Source: an uncultured Wenzhouxiangella sp. | GTDB lineage: Bacteria; Pseudomonadota; Gammaproteobacteria; Xanthomonadales; Wenzhouxiangellaceae | Length of the DNA: 6,600 nucleotides | NCBI GenBank assembly: GCA_937876395.1 | Contig: CALEIM010000107.1 | Location: 1 to 6,600 of the forward strand | Direction: 5' to 3' | Shown: positions 5,675 through 6,600 of the stretch, piece by piece | Layout: every line of letters begins with the position of its first letter | How positions within the stretch are numbered: the first letter of the stretch is position 1 | The notes under the pieces: generated by a model | What the model saw: only the letters and a program-made list of their open reading frames with translations | Database searches by the model: none | Told to the model about the DNA's origin: nothing | Translations under genes and position numbers: made by a program

Positions 5675-6600
5675 TCATTTTTGCTCGTCGTCGACTTCGG
5701 TGAACTCGGCATCGACCACTTCTTCCTCAGCCCCGCTGGCCTCTGCGCCGGGATCTGCTTCGCCTTCAGCGTCGCCTTGCTCGGCCTGGGCTTTTTCGGC
5801 GGCGGCCTGATAAAGCGCGGTTCCGGCCTGCTGCAGCTCATTCACCGCCGCATCGATGGCTTCCTTGCTGTCACCCTTGATGGCCTCGTCAACCTTGGCC
5901 AGGGCCGCATCGATCTGCTCACGGACCGAACCATCGATCTGTTCGCCGTGCTCGGCCAGGCTTGATCGCGTGGAGTGGGCAACCGCATCGGCGCTGTTGC
6001 GCGCGGTGACCAGCTCCTGGAATCTCTTGTCTTCCTCGCGATGGAGCTCGGCGTCCTGAACCATCTTCTCGATCTCGGCTTCGTCCAGGCCGGAACCGGC
6101 CTTGACCTCGACGCGCTGTTCCTGGCCGGTCGCCTTGTCCTTGGCCGACACGTGCAGGATGCCGTTGGCGTCGATATCGAAGGTGACTTCAACCTGCGGA
6201 ATACCGCGCGGTGCAGCCGGAATGCCAGCCAGATCAAAGCGCGCCAGCGACTTGTTCGCCGCGGCCTGTTCACGCTCGCCCTGCAGGACGTGCACGGTAA
6301 CCGCTGACTGATTGTCTTCGGCAGTCGAAAAAACCTGTGAGGCGCGCGTCGGGATCGTCGTGTTCTTCTCGATCAGCTTGGTGAATACGCCGCCAAGGGT
6401 TTCAATGCCCAGCGACAGCGGCGTGACATCGAGCAGCAGCACGTCCTTGACATCGCCCGACAGCACTCCGCCCTGAATGGCGGCGCCCACGGCCACGGCT
6501 TCGTCGGGATTAACGTCCTTGCGCGGCTCCTTGCCGAAGAAATCGCTGACCGCCTGCTGAACGGCCGGCATGCGAATCTGACCGCCGACCAGGATGACCT
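5675..6600 (-). CDS. dnaK: Chaperone DnaK (Hsp70), C-terminal part, cut by the window edge
   Basis: ATP-dependent Hsp70 chaperone of the cytoplasm, partner of DnaJ and GrpE. The window holds about the last 307 residues, starting at VILVGGQIRMP near residue 337 in E. coli numbering; the ATPase N-terminus lies beyond the right edge. Visible in order are the end of the nucleotide-binding domain (FFGKEPRKDVNPDEAVAVGA), the interdomain linker VLLLD (6442-6428) that transmits ATP state, the substrate-binding beta domain (NTTIPTRASQVFSTAEDNQS, then VLQGER and DIDANGILHVSAKDKATG), and the helical lid. The Ala/Glu-rich tail ends in VVDAEFTEVDDEQK, close to the usual acidic C-terminus. The TGA stop is 75 bases before dnaJ. 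No irregularity is visible in the part present. Confidence 0.98.
   Translation of the reverse strand, partial: VILVGGQIRMPAVQQAVSDFFGKEPRKDVNPDEAVAVGAAIQGGVLSGDVKDVLLLDVTPLSLGIETLGGVFTKLIEKNTTIPTRASQVFSTAEDNQSAVTVHVLQGEREQAAANKSLARFDLAGIPAAPRGIPQVEVTFDIDANGILHVSAKDKATGQEQRVEVKAGSGLDEAEIEKMVQDAELHREEDKRFQELVTARNSADAVAHSTRSSLAEHGEQIDGSVREQIDAALAKVDEAIKGDSKEAIDAAVNELQQAGTALYQAAAEKAQAEQGDAEGEADPGAEASGAEEEVVDAEFTEVDDEQK

Noticed and set aside
4541..5965. Plus-strand open frame of 474 codons opposite dnaJ and dnaK
   Set aside because: It is antisense to two certain chaperone genes and crosses their intergenic region. It is Ala/Gly-rich with no recognisable domain; long antisense frames are expected in GC-rich coding DNA.

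Overview
The window is GC-rich, tightly packed bacterial DNA. The right half carries the gammaproteobacterial order dnaK-dnaJ-dapB, followed by a tRNA-Ala/tRNA-Glu pair. The left half carries secreted-protein gene fragments: a subtilase with Gly-rich linkers and PPC domains, and an alpha-2-macroglobulin-like fragment. Together these suggest a Gammaproteobacterium, plausibly Xanthomonadales/Lysobacterales (for example a Wenzhouxiangella-like lineage). The taxonomy is inference from gene order and domain style; no ribosomal or other phylogenetic marker was compared.

Layout from left to right. Positions 1 to about 420 hold a minus-strand fragment of an alpha-2-macroglobulin-like protein that runs off the left edge. 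It is joined head to head, at about 396-421, to the plus-strand C-terminal part of a subtilisin-family (S8) protease. The protease part keeps the catalytic serine, two PPC domains and a third beta-sandwich domain. Both genes appear to lack their N-terminal coding parts at the join, so this is either a rearrangement or an assembly chimera. A shared hairpin terminator (1678-1706) separates the protease from a convergent small exported protein (1771-2052, minus). Next comes a GT-A-type glycosyltransferase (2141-3064, minus) whose GTG start overlaps the end of a 21-codon ORF with a good ribosome binding site (3057-3122).

After a gene-free stretch (3123-3449) ending in a strong minus-strand terminator (3334-3365) come tRNA-Glu(TTC) and tRNA-Ala(GGC). 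Both are on the minus strand and both encode CCA. They have their own near-consensus sigma70 promoter, whose -35 box overlaps the stop codon of dapB. Upstream of them in transcription order are dnaK (partial, cut by the right edge), dnaJ and dapB, all on the minus strand. The DnaK/DnaJ chaperone pair handles unfolded proteins; DapB is the lysine/diaminopimelate reductase that often sits next to them in gammaproteobacteria. A stable hairpin without a T-tract lies between dnaK and dnaJ.

I found no mobile element, CRISPR array, phage or defence module. No clearly undescribed system is evident. The observations most worth checking are the head-to-head join, the small overlapping ORF before the glycosyltransferase, the tRNA promoter embedded in the end of dapB, and the dnaK-dnaJ intergenic structure.
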